Shown here: in pieces, positions 43,210 to 44,983 of the stretch
How the letters are laid out: each line of letters opens with the position of its first letter
How positions within the stretch are numbered: the stretch's first letter is position 1
DNA from: Pseudobacteriovorax sp.
Lineage (GTDB): Bacteria; Bdellovibrionota_B; Oligoflexia; Oligoflexales; Oligoflexaceae
NCBI GenBank assembly: GCA_013215145.1
Contig: JABSRP010000052.1
Location: 1-44,983 of the forward strand
Direction: 5' to 3'
Length of the DNA: 44,983 nt
Program-made: the position numbers and the translations under genes
Notes under the pieces: generated by a model
Databases searched by the model: none
Seen by the model: only the letters and a program-made list of their open reading frames with translations
What the model was told of the DNA's origin: nothing

Positions 43210-43416
43210 TCACGTCATCGATGATCCGTTTAAGAGCAGACTTAGAAAGTGTTGAAAGTTGAGTCCTGGCCTCAAGGTCGGCTTTGGCAATGAATCGAAT
43301 GCGCGATACCCACTGGGGGGGGCGGTCCCCCACTTTTCGCAAATCTCAGCCGTGCTCATTTTTGAGTGGCGAATTTGGTTTGCTATGTCGATATAGTAAT
43401 TTGCGGTAGAAGCCAT
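43210..43416 (-). CDS. Small HTH-like protein with a G8/C8 tract, probably frameshifted
   Basis: From the ATG at 43416 (AGGGGA four bases upstream) the first 37 residues are MASTANYYIDIANQIRH and on through an HTH-like STAEICEKWGTA. The coding strand then has C8 (plus-strand G8 at 43315-43322). Beyond it the annotated frame is Pro/Leu-rich and poor. The alternate frame reads QWVSRIRFIAKADLEARTQL and continues to a TAG at 43184-43186, which looks like the natural second half of an HTH protein. A change in tract length (C8 to C6 or C9) would restore it. The start region overlaps a perfect 12-bp palindrome at 43421-43432. Family not recognised. Confidence 0.5.
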   Translation of the reverse strand: MASTANYYIDIANQIRHSKMSTAEICEKWGTAPPSGYRAFDSLPKPTLRPGLNFQHFLSLLLNGSSMT

Positions 43417-43420
43417 AAAA

Positions 43421-43432
43421 TCCCCTAGGGGA
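43421..43432. promoter_or_regulatory. 12-bp palindrome over the ribosome binding site
   Basis: TCCCCTAGGGGA is a perfect palindrome covering the SD of the minus-strand HTH-like gene. It could be an autoregulatory operator or chance. Confidence 0.3.
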
Positions 43433-43477
43433 GAAAAGCTCATCTTATATATATTATTATAGACTTAAAAGATAATA

Positions 43478-43738
43478 TTGAAAACAGTCAGATTTATTCC
43501 TACGTTAAAAAGTATAAAAAGTGTGCAGCTTGAAGACCTTGAAAACTGGCAATGTGTTGGTTTTATTTTTTTAGACAACAAACAGATGTTTAGTGATCAC
43601 CTGGAGATGCTTCCTAATCATCACGTCAATAACTCGCTTCTCACTTTAACGAGTACTCAAAAAACTGTTCCCTTCCGAAAATTGAGGGTTATTAGAATGT
43701 CAATTAGGTCTCGGGGTCAAGTTGGTTTTGAAATTTAG
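43478..43738 (+). CDS. Hypothetical small protein
   Basis: An 86-residue open frame from a TTG with no evident SD, divergent from the HTH-like gene. Composition is plausible for a small soluble protein (SVQLEDLENWQCVGFIFLDN at the N-terminal half, basic C-terminus), but no family is recognised and the start is uncertain. The flanks at 42946-43183 and 43739-43966 hold nothing that I can support beyond AT-rich spacer. Confidence 0.35.
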   Translation: MKTVRFIPTLKSIKSVQLEDLENWQCVGFIFLDNKQMFSDHLEMLPNHHVNNSLLTLTSTQKTVPFRKLRVIRMSIRSRGQVGFEI

Positions 43739-43966
43739 TTTGATTTTAGATAATTGCTACTGACTTGCAGAACTGCTACAGGACGGGCTTTGGCCTTCCT
43801 ACTCGACATTTTTGCATCAACTGCTTCCCCTTCCTTCATAAATTAACGCTGTAATCACACGCTATGTTACTGATAATTAAACGGTTACGGCTCTTTTTTG
43901 TTTTCTGTTTATTTTATTTGATCGCGAACCGATCTGGAAAAGGCGGCTGGCAGTAAGTGAGGGATC

Positions 43967-44911
43967 ATGAAAATAATTTTTATATGGATGATTTGCCTGG
44001 GGCTCATCGCCTGCTCCGGTATGGACTTTGAAGCATCCGAGAGGGTAGACTCAACGCAGTCCGGTGAGCTGAATGGAGAAATTCCCCTACCAACAAATGG
44101 GGAAGAGGAAAGCAGCGACGATGCGAGCATCGTTGCCGAACCTGTATCTGTCGGTGGAGCTTTCTTAGCTTGTCGTTATGAAAATGCAAAAAGTGATAGC
44201 GAACACCAGGTTGGCTGTGAAGTGAGAAATGGGGAAGATAAGAGCCTTGCCGGGCTCGTTGAAGTAGACTTTAGCCTGACGGGCGGGGGGCCTATTAATC
44301 ATCTCTTAGAATTAGAGGATGTCTATCCCTTTAAGCTCCAAATCCTGGGGCGGGATCTTGGGAATCCGATGCAAAGTATCCAGGCCGCAGTGAAAGGTCA
44401 GGAAGGTGGCCAAGAAAAAACCGTTACCGCAGAGCTGCCAGTCAATGAGGTTGAACAAATTCCAGAGCCAAGCTTACTAGCTGGCTTTAGTCTGGGTGTC
44501 ATGACGATTCAGGATATGCCTGTTGTGGGCAATTCGGGAGCCGTCAAACTTCCGGGTGATCGTTGTCTTGTATCCACCGAAGATGCCTTCTCAGGAGGTA
44601 CGAAAATAAAAGCAGAAACTTGCCAGAGTGATTCTGACCAGCAGGTATTTTTCCTAAACGATCTTGGGGGAGGGGAGTTTAGTATCCAAGATGACGAAAA
44701 TAACTGCTTCGATATACCGCTGGAAAATGGCGTTTATCTACCTCGGGTGAATGTATTTCAAAACTGTCATCTCAGCATTAATCAACGTTTTGCTATTAAA
44801 GAGAAGAATGGCTTCAAAACTCTGGTATCTTTAGCGGGAGGAGAACGCTGCTTTGGAATCGACCCAGCGAGCAAAACCGATATCCTTTTGCAGGAATGTG
44901 AGGATTTGTAA
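43967..44911 (+). CDS. Lipoprotein with ricin-like C-terminal domain
   Basis: A 314-residue lipoprotein with signal MKIIFIWMICLGLIACSGM (lipobox LIAC). An acidic, Ser/Glu-rich linker (about 20-60) precedes a beta domain (about 65-165), then a C-terminal region of about 130 residues that resembles a ricin B-type lectin (beta-trefoil): repeated Cys pairs (GDRCLVST/AETCQSD, NNCFDIP/FQNCHLS, ERCFGID/LQECEDL) and QxF-type ends (QQVFFL, NQRFAI). If right, it binds carbohydrate at the cell surface. GTGAGG lies about six bases before the ATG. The stop is at 44909-44911; 72 bp of featureless sequence follow. Confidence 0.78.
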   Translation: MKIIFIWMICLGLIACSGMDFEASERVDSTQSGELNGEIPLPTNGEEESSDDASIVAEPVSVGGAFLACRYENAKSDSEHQVGCEVRNGEDKSLAGLVEVDFSLTGGGPINHLLELEDVYPFKLQILGRDLGNPMQSIQAAVKGQEGGQEKTVTAELPVNEVEQIPEPSLLAGFSLGVMTIQDMPVVGNSGAVKLPGDRCLVSTEDAFSGGTKIKAETCQSDSDQQVFFLNDLGGGEFSIQDDENNCFDIPLENGVYLPRVNVFQNCHLSINQRFAIKEKNGFKTLVSLAGGERCFGIDPASKTDILLQECEDL

Positions 44912-44983
44912 TGGTCGGACGGAAACCTAACAATCTCCGAGTGGAAGTGACAATATTGCCTAGGAAGTGGAATCCTTGCAAGT

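Overview
The window looks like chromosomal DNA of a Gram-negative bacterium, most probably a member of the Bdellovibrionota/Oligoflexia. The evidence is indirect. It includes a TIGR02147-type regulator, a lipoprotein that begins CGTKVGNP after its lipobox, many Sec lipoproteins and outer-membrane barrels, two trypsin-like proteases, and a dense set of sensor kinases and stand-alone receiver proteins. TTG and GTG starts with good Shine-Dalgarno (SD) sites are frequent. The genus is inferred, not read directly. I saw no tRNA, rRNA, CRISPR array or prophage.

Layout. 1-700: IS200/IS605-type tnpA with a 77-bp copy of its own 3' part upstream. 794-3223: a large lipoprotein and a frameshifted small secreted protein. 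3492-4830: an acyltransferase-like gene overlapping a heme-oxygenase-like diiron oxidase candidate. 4851-6578: an XRE regulator, an unknown protein and a receiver. 6777-8306: a double CDGSH/glutamate-synthase fusion. 8362-11345: two lipoproteins and a TIGR02147 regulator around a mirror-image divergent control region. 11431-12828: a beta-CASP nuclease-like protein.

13077-18883 is a compact operon: trypsin-like protease, 89-aa secreted Cys-containing peptide, peptide-binding (SBP_bac_5) protein, short YcaO protein and hybrid histidine kinase. It reads like a candidate modified-peptide (RiPP-like) production and sensing system. Immediately downstream (18944-19327) lie two long hairpins with different but fully self-complementary stems and a conserved 51-nt loop. 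They are the strongest unexplained structure in the window.

19426-27537 is mostly housekeeping and envelope genes: GHL10-type hydrolase, cytochrome c/sorbosone dehydrogenase-like protein, HIT protein, alpha/beta hydrolase, receiver, GNAT, lipoprotein, outer-membrane protein and MsrB. 27774-33324 has a giant CheB-CheR-PAS-histidine kinase, its likely receiver, and a rare fusion of a PAS/zinc-like module to an esterase. 33339-36050 encodes outer-membrane proteins. 36147-38476 is a metX-metB operon under a SAM-I riboswitch whose terminator also holds the ribosome binding site. 38811-44911 holds a second trypsin-like protease, an unknown secreted protein, a Tat-exported PhoD-like phosphatase, a secreted protein frameshifted exactly at a CxxCH motif, a small HTH-like gene with a G8 tract, and a ricin-like lipoprotein.
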